DNA from: Cytobacillus sp. IB215665
Lineage (GTDB): Bacteria > Bacillota > Bacilli > Bacillales > SM2101
DNA: 64,000 bases
Direction of reading: 5' to 3'
Assembly (NCBI RefSeq): GCF_033963835.1
Contig: NZ_JAXBME010000015.1
Coordinates: 1-64,000 of the forward strand
The position numbers were made by a program, and so were the translations under genes. The number at the start of each line of letters is the position of its first letter. The first letter of the stretch is position 1. Shown here in pieces: positions 45,096 through 56,691 of the stretch. The notes beneath the pieces were generated by a model. The model made no database searches, had not been told where the DNA came from, and was given only the letters and a program-made list of their open reading frames with translations.

Positions 45096-46826
45096 GTGAA
45101 TTGGAATGAAAGATATGAATTATGGAAACAATCACCACATTTGGATGGTGAGTTAAGAGAATCATTGATACGAATAGAAAGCGATGAAAAAGAGTTAGAG
45201 GATAGCTTTTACAAAAATTTAGAGTTCGGTACAGGAGGGATGCGTGGGGAAATCGGTGTTGGAACAAATCGAATGAACCTGTTTACAGTCCGTAAGGCAT
45301 CGGAAGGGCTGGCTAGATACATAGATTCGTGTGGTGATGAAGCAAAGCAACGCGGAGTAGTTATCGCATATGATTCTCGTCATAAGTCACCGGAGTTTGC
45401 GATGGAAGCAGCAAAAACTTTAGCGACGCACGGTATTCAAACGTATGTGTTTGAAGAGCTTCGACCTACTCCAGAGCTATCATTCGCTGTTCGCTATTTG
45501 CACGCATTTTCAGGAATTGTTGTTACAGCGAGTCATAATCCTCCAGAATATAATGGATATAAAGTATATGGGCAGGACGGTGGACAATTACCGCCTAAAG
45601 AAGCAGATGAAGTCATTCAATTTGTAAATGAGATTGATAATGAATTAGCGATAGCAGTAGATGATGAACAGGATTTAAAGGATAAAGGACTTATCACGAT
45701 CATAGGTGAAAAAATTGACAACGCATATATTAATCAGCTAACAACAATTTCAATACATCCACAATTATCAAATGAAGTTGATGTGAAGGTAGTGTTTACT
45801 CCTCTTCATGGCACAGCAAATACATTAGTACGTAAAGGTTTAGAAGAATTCGGCTATCGTCACGTATCAGTTGTCGAAGAACAGGAACTCCCAGACCCAG
45901 ATTTTTCTACGGTATCATCTCCTAACCCAGAAGAAAAGAGTGCTTTTTCTCTAGCGATTCGAGACGGGAAAAATATTGATGCAGATATATTAATAGCAAC
46001 AGACCCTGACGCAGATAGATTAGGTATAGCTGTAAAAGATGAACATGGTGAATATGTTCTTTTAACGGGAAATCAAACAGGAGCACTTATATTAGAGTAT
46101 CTTCTGTCACAACGTAAAGAAAAAGAGACCTTGCCATCTAATGGTGTTGTGTTAAAAACAGTGGTTACTTCAGAGCTTGGTAGAACGATTGCAAATGCAT
46201 ATGGTGTTGAAACTGTTGACACCTTGACAGGGTTTAAGTTTATTGCTGAAAAAATTAAACAGTACGAGCAATCTGGTCAATATGAATTCCAATTCGGCTA
46301 TGAGGAAAGCTATGGATATTTAATAAAAGATTTTGCTCGTGACAAAGACGCGATACAAGCAGCATTATTAGCGGTTGAAATATGTGCATTTTATAAAAAG
46401 CAAGGTAAGACTATGTATGAAGGCTTAACCCAAATTTATCAGAAATACGGTTTCTATCGTGAAGGGCTAGAGTCATTAACACTGAAGGGCAAAGATGGTG
46501 CGGAAAAGATACAAACATTATTAGCGAGCTTCCGTAACAACCCTCCTTCAAAGGTGGCTAATAAAAACATCGTTAGTATAGAAGATTACTTATCAAGTGA
46601 ACGTTTGAATATTCATCTAGGTAAAAAAGAAACAATTAAATTACCTAAATCGAACGTATTAAAATATTATTTAGAGGATGGTAGTTGGTTTTGTTTACGC
46701 CCGTCTGGAACAGAACCTAAAGTCAAGTTTTACTTTGGGGTAAAAGGAGCAACACTCGAACAAGCTGAAGATGAATTATCGTCAACGAAGGAAGCTGTTA
46801 TGACAATGATACATTCGTTAATTTAG
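45096..46826 (+). CDS. pgcA: Phosphoglucomutase/phosphomannomutase PgcA
   Basis: 576 residues from a GTG with GAGGAGG upstream. The phosphoserine loop is T-A-S-H-N-P with Ser146; D-P-D-A-D-R is the metal site and R-P-S-G-T-E-P the phosphate clamp near the end. It interconverts glucose 6- and 1-phosphate for UDP-glucose and teichoic acid or glycolipid synthesis. Its place after glpD is as in Bacillus subtilis (formerly yhxB). A repeat element begins at its stop codon. Confidence 0.92.
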   Translation: MNWNERYELWKQSPHLDGELRESLIRIESDEKELEDSFYKNLEFGTGGMRGEIGVGTNRMNLFTVRKASEGLARYIDSCGDEAKQRGVVIAYDSRHKSPEFAMEAAKTLATHGIQTYVFEELRPTPELSFAVRYLHAFSGIVVTASHNPPEYNGYKVYGQDGGQLPPKEADEVIQFVNEIDNELAIAVDDEQDLKDKGLITIIGEKIDNAYINQLTTISIHPQLSNEVDVKVVFTPLHGTANTLVRKGLEEFGYRHVSVVEEQELPDPDFSTVSSPNPEEKSAFSLAIRDGKNIDADILIATDPDADRLGIAVKDEHGEYVLLTGNQTGALILEYLLSQRKEKETLPSNGVVLKTVVTSELGRTIANAYGVETVDTLTGFKFIAEKIKQYEQSGQYEFQFGYEESYGYLIKDFARDKDAIQAALLAVEICAFYKKQGKTMYEGLTQIYQKYGFYREGLESLTLKGKDGAEKIQTLLASFRNNPPSKVANKNIVSIEDYLSSERLNIHLGKKETIKLPKSNVLKYYLEDGSWFCLRPSGTEPKVKFYFGVKGATLEQAEDELSSTKEAVMTMIHSLI

Positions 46827-47062
46827 GCTCTTTTCGTAAACTTGCTACCTATATCCAAATTAGTACTATAAAAGTGGTTTTATATGGTTAGTCATCATTG
46901 TATAGAAGAAAAGTGCCAGGAACTCTAGTTGTGTACGTGTTAATTTCTTTATACGAAAAACAGCGTTAATTTAACTGTTAATGAGAAAAGAAGTCGAGAA
47001 TGCTTGGTATATACGTATTTATTTCTTAGGACAATAAAGCAATACTTATAGCGAAAACACCT
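46826..47062 (+). repeat. Intergenic repeat element, composite copy
   Basis: Starts GGCTCTTTTCGTAAACTTGC at the last base of the pgcA stop codon. The centre (AAGTGCCAGGAACTCTAGTT) is kept. The 3' half is present twice: TACGAAAAACAGCGTTAATT, then TTTATTTCTTAGGACAATAA and GCGAAAACACC. Confidence 0.75.
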
Positions 47063-47184
47063 TAATAATGAATGAAAAGCTTGGAGGATATTTTATAAAT
47101 CCAAGCTTTTTACCATATAGGAGAAGATGTAGCTATTTCAACTAAACTTGAAAGCTAGATATTAGTGTTATATGACTTTAACTT

Positions 47185-47285
47185 TCTTAAGGCTCTATGC
47201 TGAAGAAGATACCCTGAAATCTAGTTGTATATGTATTTATATATTAGTACGAAGAACAACACTGACCGTTTATTAGACCGCAATA
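47185..47285 (+). repeat. Intergenic repeat element, degenerate partial copy
   Basis: GAAGAAGATACC, ATCTAGTTGTATATGT and TACGAAGAACAACACT follow in family order; ends are lost. It lies upstream of the gluconate kinase gene. Confidence 0.5.
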
Positions 47286-47403
47286 TGTTTTGTAAGAAAC
47301 TGATCTTGTAAGCGGTAATCACGTATATATAGTTTTAGAACCAATGATGATCATATGGACTACATAACAGATGTGTAGTACACAATTAGTTGGGGGTATA
47401 TAA

Positions 47404-48948
47404 ATGAAGCCTTATACTATTGGGGTAGATATTGGTACAACAAGTACAAAAGCAGTGATATTTAATGAACACATGCAAGTGATTTATCGTAGTAGTTATG
47501 AGTATCCACTATACACTGAAACACCAGATGCTGCTGAACAAGACCCTGATGAAATATTTCATGCAGTACTACAAACGATTCGTACATGTGTCAATGAAGC
47601 AAAAGTAGATTCAGCTCAAATTAGGTTTGTGTCATTTAGTTCGGCTATGCATAGTTTACTCATTGTAGATGAGTACGGAAACCCGCTTACACGTTCTATT
47701 ACATGGGCAGATAATCGAAGTGAAGCATGGGCACATACGATAAAAAGTGATCATAAAGGTCACGACATTTATAGTAGAACTGGAACGCCTATTCATCCTA
47801 TGTCACCATTAGTAAAAATGAAATGGTTGCAAGAGGAACATACACATTTGTTTCAGCAAGCATACAAGTTTATTTCTATAAAAGAATATGTTTTTTTTCG
47901 CTTGTTCGGTATTTACGCAGTTGATTATTCTATCGCTTCTGCGACGGGGTTATTTAATTTAAAAAATATGGATTGGGATCATGAAGTGTTATCGTTATTA
48001 CATATTTCCCGTTCTCAATTGTCTGAAATTGTTTCGACAACCGAGTCGTTTACTGGTATGAAGAAAGACTATGCCCAAACGATGTGTTTACAGCAAGATA
48101 CACCGTTCGTAATAGGTGCTAGTGATGGCGTTTTATCTAATCTTGGTGTAGACGCTATTGATCCTGGTGTTGTTGCATTAACAATCGGCACGAGTGGTGC
48201 GATTAGAACCGTTATAGATCGACCAATTACAGACCCAGAAGGTCGGTTTTTTTGTTATGCTTTAACAGAGAACCACTGGGTAATCGGGGGTGCTGTAAAC
48301 AACGGTGGTATGATTTATCAATGGGTACGAAATGAATTAGCCAATTTGGAAGTGGATGCTGAAGAACTAAGTGAGCAAGACCCTTATGAAACATTGTCCT
48401 CAATTGCAGCCAATTCTGCTCCTGGTTCCGCAGGTCTTATTTTTCACCCTTATTTAAGTGGCGAAAGGGCACCTCTTTGGAACGGAAATGCACGTGGTTC
48501 TTTTATTGGCTTAGGGCTTCATCATAAAAAGGAGCATATGATTCGTTCAGTATTAGAGGGAATAACTATGAATTTATACACTGTGTTACTATCATTAGAA
48601 GAACAAATAGGTAAGCCTACACGAATTCATGCAACTGGAGGGTTTACACGTTCATCACTATGGGTACAAATATTAGCAGATGTTTTTCAGATGGAAGTTC
48701 GAATACCAGATAGTTATGAAAGCTCATGTCTTGGAGCAGTAGTTTTAGGTATGTATGGGCGTGGTGAGATTGATTCATTAAATGCTGTAAAAGGAATGAT
48801 CGGAACGACAAATCATTATCATGCGAATTTACAAGCTAGTAAAGCATACGAAGAATTACTCCCCATTTTTATTAGAATTCCTCAAATACTTGCTAATGAG
48901 TACGATGTTCTTGCAAGTTTTCAAAGAAAGTATACATTGGGTAAGTAG
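47404..48948 (+). CDS. gntK: Gluconate kinase (FGGY family)
   Basis: 514 residues, length and motifs of the Bacillus GntK branch. V-D-I-G-T-T-S-T-K-A-V binds phosphate, S-G-E-R-A-P-L-W-N is the second-domain motif and A-T-G-G-F-T-R-S precedes the ATP region. It phosphorylates gluconate to 6-phosphogluconate. No gntR, gntP or gnd lies beside it, so the usual gnt operon is broken up here. A related pentulose kinase cannot be excluded. TTGGGGG precedes the ATG. Confidence 0.82.
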   Translation: MKPYTIGVDIGTTSTKAVIFNEHMQVIYRSSYEYPLYTETPDAAEQDPDEIFHAVLQTIRTCVNEAKVDSAQIRFVSFSSAMHSLLIVDEYGNPLTRSITWADNRSEAWAHTIKSDHKGHDIYSRTGTPIHPMSPLVKMKWLQEEHTHLFQQAYKFISIKEYVFFRLFGIYAVDYSIASATGLFNLKNMDWDHEVLSLLHISRSQLSEIVSTTESFTGMKKDYAQTMCLQQDTPFVIGASDGVLSNLGVDAIDPGVVALTIGTSGAIRTVIDRPITDPEGRFFCYALTENHWVIGGAVNNGGMIYQWVRNELANLEVDAEELSEQDPYETLSSIAANSAPGSAGLIFHPYLSGERAPLWNGNARGSFIGLGLHHKKEHMIRSVLEGITMNLYTVLLSLEEQIGKPTRIHATGGFTRSSLWVQILADVFQMEVRIPDSYESSCLGAVVLGMYGRGEIDSLNAVKGMIGTTNHYHANLQASKAYEELLPIFIRIPQILANEYDVLASFQRKYTLGK

Positions 48949-48991
48949 GGATATTTGCATTGTCAAAATGACTGTACTGGAGTGTAACATA

Positions 48992-49894
48992 ATGGAAAAA
49001 ATAAAACTTAGCGAAACATTACAAGTATCGAGAATTGTACTCGGGTTATGGCGGTTATCTGAATGGAATATGGAAAAAGAAGAGGTTTTACACTTAATAG
49101 AAGAATGTAAGGAGCTTGGTATTACAACGTTTGATCACGCTGATATTTATGGTGATTATGCATGTGAAGCATTATTTGGAGAAGCTCTAGCTTTAAAACC
49201 AGCACTTCGAAGGAATATACAAATTATAACAAAGTGTGGAATAAAACTCGTGTCAAAAAATCGACCTGATCATAAAATTAAATACTATGATACGAGCAAG
49301 AAGCATATTATTAATTCTGTTGAAAATTCTCTACGTAATTTTCATACAGATTATATTGATTTACTATTGATACATAGACCCGATCCGTTTATGAATCCTG
49401 CAGAAGTTGCTGAAGCTTTTGACCAATTAAAAGCCGAAGGGAAGGTCCTTAACTTTGGTGTGTCTAATTTTAGCCCATCTCAGTTCCATTTACTAAACTC
49501 GTATTTAGATTTTCCACTTGTTACAAATCAAGTTGAGCTTTCTGTAAGTAACTTGTCTCAATTTGTAAATGGTTGTATTGAGCAATGTCAAGAGAAAAAC
49601 ATCCCACCGATGGCGTGGTCTCCACTAGCAGGAGGAGAAATATTTATTTCTGAAAATGAAAAAGAGGCTCGATTACGAGAAACTCTTCATAAGATAAAAG
49701 GTGAACTAAATATCGACTCAATCGATCAAGTGATGTATGCATGGCTGTTAAATCATCCGGCGAACATTATCCCAATCGTCGGTTCAGGAAAAATGTCAAG
49801 AATACGTAAAGCAGTAGATGCACTTAACATCCACTTGACGAGGGAGCAGTGGTTCGAAGTTTGGCAAAGCTCTTTAGGAAAAGAAGTAGATTAG
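48992..49894 (+). CDS. Aldo/keto reductase, YcsN/YdhF-like
   Basis: 300 residues from the ATG at 48992, with GGAGTG upstream; the frame extends further but overlaps gntK. Catalytic residues Asp48, Tyr53 and Lys81 lie in F-D-H-A-D-I-Y-G-D-Y and T-K-C-G. L-L-I-H-R-P-D and G-V-S-N-F-S follow in the barrel. It reduces carbonyl compounds with NADPH; the substrate is unknown. It starts 43 bases after gntK and may share its transcript. Confidence 0.85.
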   Translation: MEKIKLSETLQVSRIVLGLWRLSEWNMEKEEVLHLIEECKELGITTFDHADIYGDYACEALFGEALALKPALRRNIQIITKCGIKLVSKNRPDHKIKYYDTSKKHIINSVENSLRNFHTDYIDLLLIHRPDPFMNPAEVAEAFDQLKAEGKVLNFGVSNFSPSQFHLLNSYLDFPLVTNQVELSVSNLSQFVNGCIEQCQEKNIPPMAWSPLAGGEIFISENEKEARLRETLHKIKGELNIDSIDQVMYAWLLNHPANIIPIVGSGKMSRIRKAVDALNIHLTREQWFEVWQSSLGKEVD

Positions 49895-49942
49895 TTAATT
49901 TAAAAATAGAGACTAAATAATTAGTTTTAAAGGGGTTGAGGT

Positions 49943-50320
49943 ATGGGACTATTAGACGGTATTATGGGAAATGCTTCAGAAGCTGATATACAATCTACAG
50001 AAAGAGAATTGAAATCGATTATTACAACAGACGAAAAAGTTGAAAAGGCTTTTAAGCTTATAAGAGACTCTATTGTTTTTACTAATAAGCGACTCATTTT
50101 AATTGATAAGCAAGGAGTAACAGGGAAGAAAATAGAATTTCATTCAATTCCATACAAAAGTGTAACTCATTTTAGTGTGGAAACAGCTGGCACATTCGAT
50201 ATCGATTCAGAATTGAAAATATGGATATCAGGTTCAAGCCAACCAATTTCAAAACAATTTAAAAAAGACAAAAACATTTATGATATTCAAAAGGCTTTAG
50301 CCACATATGTTATGAAATAA
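49943..50320 (+). CDS. Bacterial PH-domain protein
   Basis: 125 residues, one domain of the bPH_1 type. G-L-L-D-G-I-M-G-N-A-S at the start, F-K-L-I-R-D-S-I-V-F-T-N-K-R-L-I-L-I-D-K-Q-G in the centre and E-L-K-I-W-I-S-G at the end are typical. Such proteins form ring-shaped oligomers; their role is unknown. AAAGGGG precedes the ATG. Confidence 0.85.
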   Translation: MGLLDGIMGNASEADIQSTERELKSIITTDEKVEKAFKLIRDSIVFTNKRLILIDKQGVTGKKIEFHSIPYKSVTHFSVETAGTFDIDSELKIWISGSSQPISKQFKKDKNIYDIQKALATYVMK

Positions 50321-50339
50321 CTAGCATAAAAGTAAATGA

Positions 50340-50370
50340 GGGGCTCAAATTTATAGAGCTTCTTTTTTAC
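50340..50370 (+). terminator. Terminator of the PH-domain gene
   Basis: Stem GGGGCTC / GAGCTTC (with G-T pairs) and a run of six Ts. Confidence 0.6.
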
Positions 50371-50500
50371 GACTAAAGAAGTAGGGATTTTTAAGACTAA
50401 TTTCTATCGATACAGCAGTTGTTCATTGCTATAATTAGTAATAACTTGTCATTAGATTACTATTTAGCTAATCATTATGAGGGGATGAGGTGAATGAACA

Positions 50501-51619
50501 TTGAAAGATGAACAGCGAATTCAAGAATTACATACACTTAAAACAATTGCTGAAACGTTAAATCAAGCTAATGATTTGCATCTCATGTTGGCTGATGTTT
50601 TAAAAGAACTCCTTCAAGTAACGGGTCTTGATACTGGATGGATATTCTTTATAGATGAGAAAGAAAATTTTCAGCTCGTTGCAGATTATAATCTTCCACC
50701 TGGTTTGGTATGGAAGAAGAAAAAGCCAATGTGTGAAGGTGGGTGCTGGTGCTTAGATCGTTATAACGATGGTCGACTTCAAAGAGCCGCAAATATTATT
50801 AATTGTAAACGAATTGAAGATGCGATTGAATATGACTGGGGTGACACAGAAGGCATTACTCATCATGCTACCGTACCATTACGAGCAGGAGAGGAAAAAT
50901 TTGGGTTACTTAATATCGCTTCCCCATATAAAACTCATTTTACAGATGAAGAGCTAGCTTTACTAGAAGCTGTTGCTTATCAAATAGGCTCAGCAATTAA
51001 ACGTATTAAGCTTGTTGAAAAAGAGCAGCAAGTTGCACTTATTGATGAACGGAACCGTCTAGCACGAGATTTACATGATTCAGTTAATCAACTTCTTTTT
51101 TCTTTACAACTAACTGCTCGAGGAACAAAGGAAATGACAGATGATCTGAAAGTGCAAGAAATGCTTACATATATGCAGGAAGTATCGCATGAAGCATTGC
51201 AGGAAATGCGTGCTTTAATTTGGCAATTGCGTCCACAAGGATTAGAAAATGGTATTGGCAGCGCTTTATGTGATTATGGTAAGGTACTAGGGTTAACGGT
51301 TTGCATTGATGTAAAAGGGATTATAGATTTACCGAATCATGTTGAAGAATGTTTATGGAGGATCGGCCAAGAAGCTTTAAATAATATAAAGAAACACGCC
51401 GGCACAAAAAACGCTACAATTGAATTAGAAATAACGAAAAAACAGGTAAAGCTAATGATTATAGATAAAGGTTGTGGTTTTCAATATAATCCGGGTGTAG
51501 AGATGCCTTCGCTAGGACTGGCAGGCATGAAGGAACGTATTGAGATGCAAAATGGGAGCTTAGGCATTCAAAGTGAGATTGGCAAAGGCACCAAGGTTGA
51601 AGTGACCGTACCTTTGTAG
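50501..51619 (+). CDS. yhcY: GAF-domain histidine kinase YhcY
   Basis: 372 residues from a TTG with GAGGTGA upstream. A soluble kinase: GAF sensor (about 18-170), HisKA_3 with His192 in A-R-D-L-H-D-S-V-N-Q and a C-terminal ATPase domain (G-Q-E-A-L-N-N-I-K-K-H-A, G-L-A-G-M-K-E-R). The GAF domain has C78-E-G-G-C82-W-C84 and C102. Four close cysteines recall the Fe-S site of the Staphylococcus AirS (YhcS) sensor, so oxygen or redox sensing is a good guess. The partner regulator follows. Gene order matches Bacillus subtilis. Confidence 0.88.
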   Translation: MKDEQRIQELHTLKTIAETLNQANDLHLMLADVLKELLQVTGLDTGWIFFIDEKENFQLVADYNLPPGLVWKKKKPMCEGGCWCLDRYNDGRLQRAANIINCKRIEDAIEYDWGDTEGITHHATVPLRAGEEKFGLLNIASPYKTHFTDEELALLEAVAYQIGSAIKRIKLVEKEQQVALIDERNRLARDLHDSVNQLLFSLQLTARGTKEMTDDLKVQEMLTYMQEVSHEALQEMRALIWQLRPQGLENGIGSALCDYGKVLGLTVCIDVKGIIDLPNHVEECLWRIGQEALNNIKKHAGTKNATIELEITKKQVKLMIIDKGCGFQYNPGVEMPSLGLAGMKERIEMQNGSLGIQSEIGKGTKVEVTVPL

Positions 51620-51732
51620 CTATCTAATGACTCGTTATGTTGAGGATCTTATTTCGGTAGACTAGCGTATTATTCGATAACTGAATGTGGCAATAAAAAT
51701 CTTTTGAAAAAATTTAATAAGGGGGAGAGGAA

Positions 51733-52368
51733 ATGTCAATTAGAGTACTTATAGCTGACGATCACCATGTTGTACGGAGAGGGTTATTATTTTTTCTTAA
51801 AACACAAAGTGACATCGAAGTTGTTGCTGAGGCAACAAATGGTCAAGAAGCGGTTAATCTTACACAAGAACATCAACCAGACGTTGTCGTTATGGATTTA
51901 ATTATGCCAATTATGGATGGGATTGAGGCGACTAAAGCTATTAAAGATAAATATCCGAAAATAGCAATATTAATGCTTACAAGCTTCTCTGATCAAGATC
52001 ATGTAATTCCAGCTCTACGCGCAGGTGCAAATGGCTATCAATTGAAAGATGTTGAACCTGATGAGCTAGTAAATTCAATAAGGGCTGTATATCGTGGAGA
52101 GAGTCAATTACATCCAAAAGTGACTTCTCATGTGATGTCTCATGTTCAAAGTGGTGGTCAAGAAGAAGAGAATTTGATTGACCAATTAACAAATCGTGAA
52201 AAGGAAGTTCTCTCTGAAATAGCTAATGGGAAAAGTAATAAAGAAATAGCAGCAAGCTTGTACATCACTGAAAAAACGGTCAAAACACATGTTTCAAACA
52301 TTTTAGCAAAGCTTGAGTTAAGCGACCGGACACAGGCAGCGCTGTATGCAGTGAAGCGTGGTATTTGA
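51733..52368 (+). CDS. yhcZ: NarL-family response regulator YhcZ
   Basis: 211 residues: receiver domain with A-D-D-H at 8-11, Asp55 as phosphorylation site and Lys near 104, then a LuxR-type helix-turn-helix (L-T-N-R-E-K-E-V-L ... K-T-V-K-T-H-V-S-N-I). It is the partner of YhcY, 113 bases downstream. Its targets are unknown; nitrate or anaerobic genes would fit the sensor's cysteine site. Confidence 0.9.
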   Translation: MSIRVLIADDHHVVRRGLLFFLKTQSDIEVVAEATNGQEAVNLTQEHQPDVVVMDLIMPIMDGIEATKAIKDKYPKIAILMLTSFSDQDHVIPALRAGANGYQLKDVEPDELVNSIRAVYRGESQLHPKVTSHVMSHVQSGGQEEENLIDQLTNREKEVLSEIANGKSNKEIAASLYITEKTVKTHVSNILAKLELSDRTQAALYAVKRGI

Positions 52369-52526
52369 TACCACCTAATTGTATAGACAAGCTTCATCTA
52401 GTCACACTTTTATAAGACTATAGTCGTAGAATGATTTGTATTTAGTCAATCAATATGTGTAGAGAATGTTCATTAAAAACACTGATTTAATCTTTTGAAG
52501 TGCTAGTTATACTATATATAACAACA

Positions 52527-52647
52527 GGCTCTTTTCATAACTTTGTGGCTTTAGTTTCTACACATGGCATCATTCTATAGAAGAAAAGATGCCATGATAT
52601 ATGTGCCTATTTTAGTATAAAAAACAACAATCTATGCGAAAACAGCC
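52527..52647 (+). repeat. Intergenic repeat element, short full copy
   Basis: Starts GGCTCTTTTCATAACTTTGT and ends CTATGCGAAAACAGCC, 121 bp, with AGAAGAAAAGATGCCATGA in the centre. Confidence 0.82.
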
Positions 52648-52684
52648 TTATCAAAAACAACAACACAAAAATGTCTAAAAATAA

Positions 52685-53236
<552 letters not shown>

Positions 53237-53328
53237 TAAATTGTTAAAAAAGCATTAATCATGATGTGGGTTATACCGAGAACTAACATCTGTTCTTTCC
53301 ATACGATTAAACCGAAAGGAGGGACTGA

Positions 53329-54567
53329 ATGAGCACACTTTTTCAAGATCAACGTTTATATAAAATCTTATCAGCTAACATATTTTCTTCTATTGGTACC
53401 GGAGTGACAATGATTGCGATTCCTTGGCTATTAGTAACAGAAAAAGGTGGAGCAGTCATATTAGGTTTTGCAACAATTTGTATGACCATTGCCCAATTTA
53501 TACTAGCCCCATATATCGGATATATGATTGATAAGCTCTCAAGAAAAGCGATTTTAATTGTCGGTGAAGTGATTGGTTCAATCATAATCAGTTTATTTGC
53601 GATATATGGAATTGTGAGTGGTAATGATTATGACCTATGGATGTTAATTGTATTATTTGCTATGGGTGGGCTTTATTATTCATTGTTTTATCCTACAATG
53701 TTTGCCTTTAATCAAGAAATCTTTACTAAAGAGCAATATAAATCATTAAATGGAGTCATGGAAATTCAAGGACAGTTGTCAACGGTAATTGCTGGCGGGG
53801 TTGCTACAATACTTATTAGTAGAGTGGATTTGTCATTAATTTTAATACTTGATGCGATAACTTATGGTGGTGCAGCTCTGATGTTTTATTTAATACCATA
53901 CAAAAGAGCTCAAAAGTCTGGTCAAAGTAATGGCTCTCTATTGTATAAGCTTGCAGAAGGATATTATTATATGAAGAAATCTCCTATGTTGTTCTTGTTC
54001 TTTCTTGCATCATTTATGCCCTTCATCGGTGTGATGGTATCAAATTATTTGAATCCAATATATATTGCAAATGTCTTAAAAGCTGACGCTTCAGCATATG
54101 GAACATCGGGAATGATATATGGAGTTGGTGCAATTGTTGCTGGAATTTTCATACCGTTATTCGCAAAGAAAATAGGTAATGAACGATCTATCGTAACTAC
54201 TGTATGCATATATTCGATAGCAATTACTATGTTAGCTATTTTTCCATACTTATGGGTGTTTTATATAGTGAAACTATTTACTGCCTTTGGGAACGCGGGT
54301 ACTCGAGTAGCAAGGAATTCTTTACTTATGGAGTTAATTCCAAATGACAAAATTGGTCGTGTGGATAGTTTGTTTCGTGTAATAGGTTTAGGTATAAGAA
54401 TTGTCCTTCTTATTGTTTTTACTAGCGTAATTTCAGATACATCAGCAATCATACCATTTGGAATACTATCTGTAGTATTACTAGTTGCAGCTATGACTGT
54501 TATCCTCACGTATGTTATTCTTTTTGACAGCCGAAGCCGATTAAAAAAATCATCGGAATATATGTAA
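53329..54567 (+). CDS. MFS transporter
   Basis: 412 residues with 12 membrane helices. N-I-F-S-S-I-G-T-G and G-Y-M-I-D-K-L-S-R-K (loop 2-3 motif) are as in the MFS drug-efflux branch related to MefA/enterobactin exporters. It lies between yhdA and yhdB and is an addition to the order I recall for Bacillus subtilis. AAAGGAGGG precedes the ATG. Substrate unknown. Confidence 0.85.
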   Translation: MSTLFQDQRLYKILSANIFSSIGTGVTMIAIPWLLVTEKGGAVILGFATICMTIAQFILAPYIGYMIDKLSRKAILIVGEVIGSIIISLFAIYGIVSGNDYDLWMLIVLFAMGGLYYSLFYPTMFAFNQEIFTKEQYKSLNGVMEIQGQLSTVIAGGVATILISRVDLSLILILDAITYGGAALMFYLIPYKRAQKSGQSNGSLLYKLAEGYYYMKKSPMLFLFFLASFMPFIGVMVSNYLNPIYIANVLKADASAYGTSGMIYGVGAIVAGIFIPLFAKKIGNERSIVTTVCIYSIAITMLAIFPYLWVFYIVKLFTAFGNAGTRVARNSLLMELIPNDKIGRVDSLFRVIGLGIRIVLLIVFTSVISDTSAIIPFGILSVVLLVAAMTVILTYVILFDSRSRLKKSSEYM

Positions 54568-54573
54568 TAAATA

Positions 54574-54605
54574 CAAAGGGTAGAGCATATGGCTCAACCC
54601 TTTTG
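54574..54605. terminator. Bidirectional terminator
   Basis: Stem AAAGGGT-x2-AGC / GCT-x2-ACCCTTT between the convergent MFS and yhdB genes, with T-runs on both strands. Confidence 0.8.
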
Positions 54606-54622
54606 TTAATATAATTAATTTT

Positions 54623-54862
54623 TCACCAATATTCTTCAATGTCCTCTTGACTAGATGTGATCGCATGATCAACATATCTAAGAAGGGAGTACAGGTTATT
54701 CTCAACAGCAGTATAATCTTTTGAAAAATTATAAGCATGTAGGAAGTGTTCAATTTTTTTTGATAAAAATTGATCCTTTGTTCGTACCATCAAAATTAAC
54801 AAATTATCCCACTGTGAGCGATGTGTATAGTATAACGCTCTATCGTAATCAACGATGTTCAT
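54623..54862 (-). CDS. yhdB: YhdB-like protein
   Basis: 79 residues from the ATG at 54862, with AGGAGGGTGAT upstream. It begins M-N-I-V-D-Y-D-R-A-L-Y-Y-T and continues W-D-N-L-L-I-L-M-V-R-T, as I recall for YhdB of Bacillus. The neighbours yhdA and spoVR support this. All helical, function unknown. Confidence 0.8.
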   Translation of the reverse strand: MNIVDYDRALYYTHRSQWDNLLILMVRTKDQFLSKKIEHFLHAYNFSKDYTAVENNLYSLLRYVDHAITSSQEDIEEYW

Positions 54863-55246
54863 TGAGATCACCCTCCTATTCGGAGTTATCATTAGTATGT
54901 TTTACTTAATGAAAAAATTTCGCTGTAAATGTTGGACGATAATATAAAAAGAAGGGTTAAACTCAATTTCCATCATTTATCTGACAAAATTTAAATAAGT
55001 AGTGGCAAAATGATAAAAGAGTGGAAAAAAGGTATCACAGAAGATGGTGCGATAGTTTACCTTTTCGAAAAAGTTAATTTCCTCCTTACAGTTTTAATGA
55101 GGTTCGTTATTTTTTGAATGCGTTCTATCTAACCGATTTCGATTCGTTATTTAAGTAATTTTTATTTTTGAATGGTGAAGCTTTCATCATTTCGTCATAA
55201 CACTCATACATTGTTGTTAAGAAGAGACAGGGGGAGTGAATGGCAA

Positions 55247-56662
55247 ATGAATGAAGGTGCACGTAAAGAATTGGAATATGCCATTGATGAAATTACAGAA
55301 ATTGCAGAGGGTTTCGGCTTAGATTTTTATCCGATGCGGTATGAAATTTGTCCTGCAGATATTATATATACTTTTGGAGCATATGGGATGCCAACTCGTT
55401 TTTCACATTGGAGCTTCGGAAAGCAATTTTATAAAATGAAAATTCATTATGACTTAGGATTAAGTAAAATATATGAATTAGTTATCAATTCAGATCCTTG
55501 TTATGCTTTTTTACTTGATACAAATTCACTCATTCAAAATAAATTGATCGTTGCCCACGTATTAGCGCATTGCGACTTTTTCAAAAATAATGTCCGTTTT
55601 AGCAATACAAAAAGAGATATGGTAGAGAGTATGGCTGCCACAGCTGATAGGGTTAAATATTACGAATTAATTCATGGAAGGAAAGAAATAGAAAAATTTC
55701 TTGATGCTGTTCTTTCTATACAAGAACATATCGATCCATCACTCATGCGTCCTAGGCTAGCATGGCATTATGATAACGATAATCTAGAGGATAATATCCA
55801 GAAGCAACGAACACCATATGATGATCTATGGACTTTGGATGAAAAGGACAAAAATAAGCCACTTAATAACAAAAAGAAGAAAAAATTTCCTCCAAGCCCT
55901 GAAAAAGATATTCTGCTTTTTATAGAAGAATACAGTCGAGAGCTAGAAGATTGGCAACGAGATATTTTAACGATGATGCGAGAGGAAATGCTATACTTTT
56001 GGCCACAATTAGAGACGAAAATCATGAACGAAGGCTGGGCATCATTTTGGCATCAGCGCATATTAAGGGAGTTAGATTTATCGAGTGATGAATCAATTGA
56101 ATTTGCCAAATTAAACGCTGGTGTAGTTCAGCCTTCAAGAACGAGCATTAACCCATATTATCTTGGGTTAAAAATATTTGAAGACATTGAGGAGCGTTAC
56201 AATAATCCTACAGAAGAAATGATTGAACACGGTGCCCAACCACATTCAGGGCGTGAAAAAATGTTTGAAGTAAGAGAAATAGAATCAGATATATCTTTCT
56301 TACGTAATTATTTAACGAAGGATCTCGTTTTCCGCGAGGATATGTATTTATTTCAGAAGCAAGGGAAGGATTATAAAATCGTTGATAAAGACTGGGAGAA
56401 TGTGCGTGACCAACTTATTAATATGCGAGTAAATGGAGGATTTCCGTACATTACCGTTAATGATGGGGACTATTTAAAAAATGGAGAGCTTTACTTAAAG
56501 CATTGGTATGAAGGAATCGAACTTGATTTAAAATATTTAGAGAAAGTGCTTCCTTTTATTTATCAGCTATGGGGTAGAGCTGTCCATATAGAGACAGTCA
56601 TCGAAAATAAAAACATTTTATTTACGTATGAAGGAAAAAATGTCCATCGAAAGTATATGTAA
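55247..56662 (+). CDS. spoVR: Stage V sporulation protein R
   Basis: 471 residues, the usual length. The ATG at 55247 follows GGGGGAGTGA. Typical stretches are [23 protein letters not shown] and N-E-G-W-A-S-F-W-H. SpoVR is needed for normal spore cortex formation; its biochemical role is unclear. Its presence shows that the organism forms spores. The 180 bases upstream hold no other gene. Confidence 0.93.
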   Translation: MNEGARKELEYAIDEITEIAEGFGLDFYPMRYEICPADIIYTFGAYGMPTRFSHWSFGKQFYKMKIHYDLGLSKIYELVINSDPCYAFLLDTNSLIQNKLIVAHVLAHCDFFKNNVRFSNTKRDMVESMAATADRVKYYELIHGRKEIEKFLDAVLSIQEHIDPSLMRPRLAWHYDNDNLEDNIQKQRTPYDDLWTLDEKDKNKPLNNKKKKKFPPSPEKDILLFIEEYSRELEDWQRDILTMMREEMLYFWPQLETKIMNEGWASFWHQRILRELDLSSDESIEFAKLNAGVVQPSRTSINPYYLGLKIFEDIEERYNNPTEEMIEHGAQPHSGREKMFEVREIESDISFLRNYLTKDLVFREDMYLFQKQGKDYKIVDKDWENVRDQLINMRVNGGFPYITVNDGDYLKNGELYLKHWYEGIELDLKYLEKVLPFIYQLWGRAVHIETVIENKNILFTYEGKNVHRKYM

Positions 56663-56691
56663 CAAGGTTAAGTATAATAAATAGCATGATG

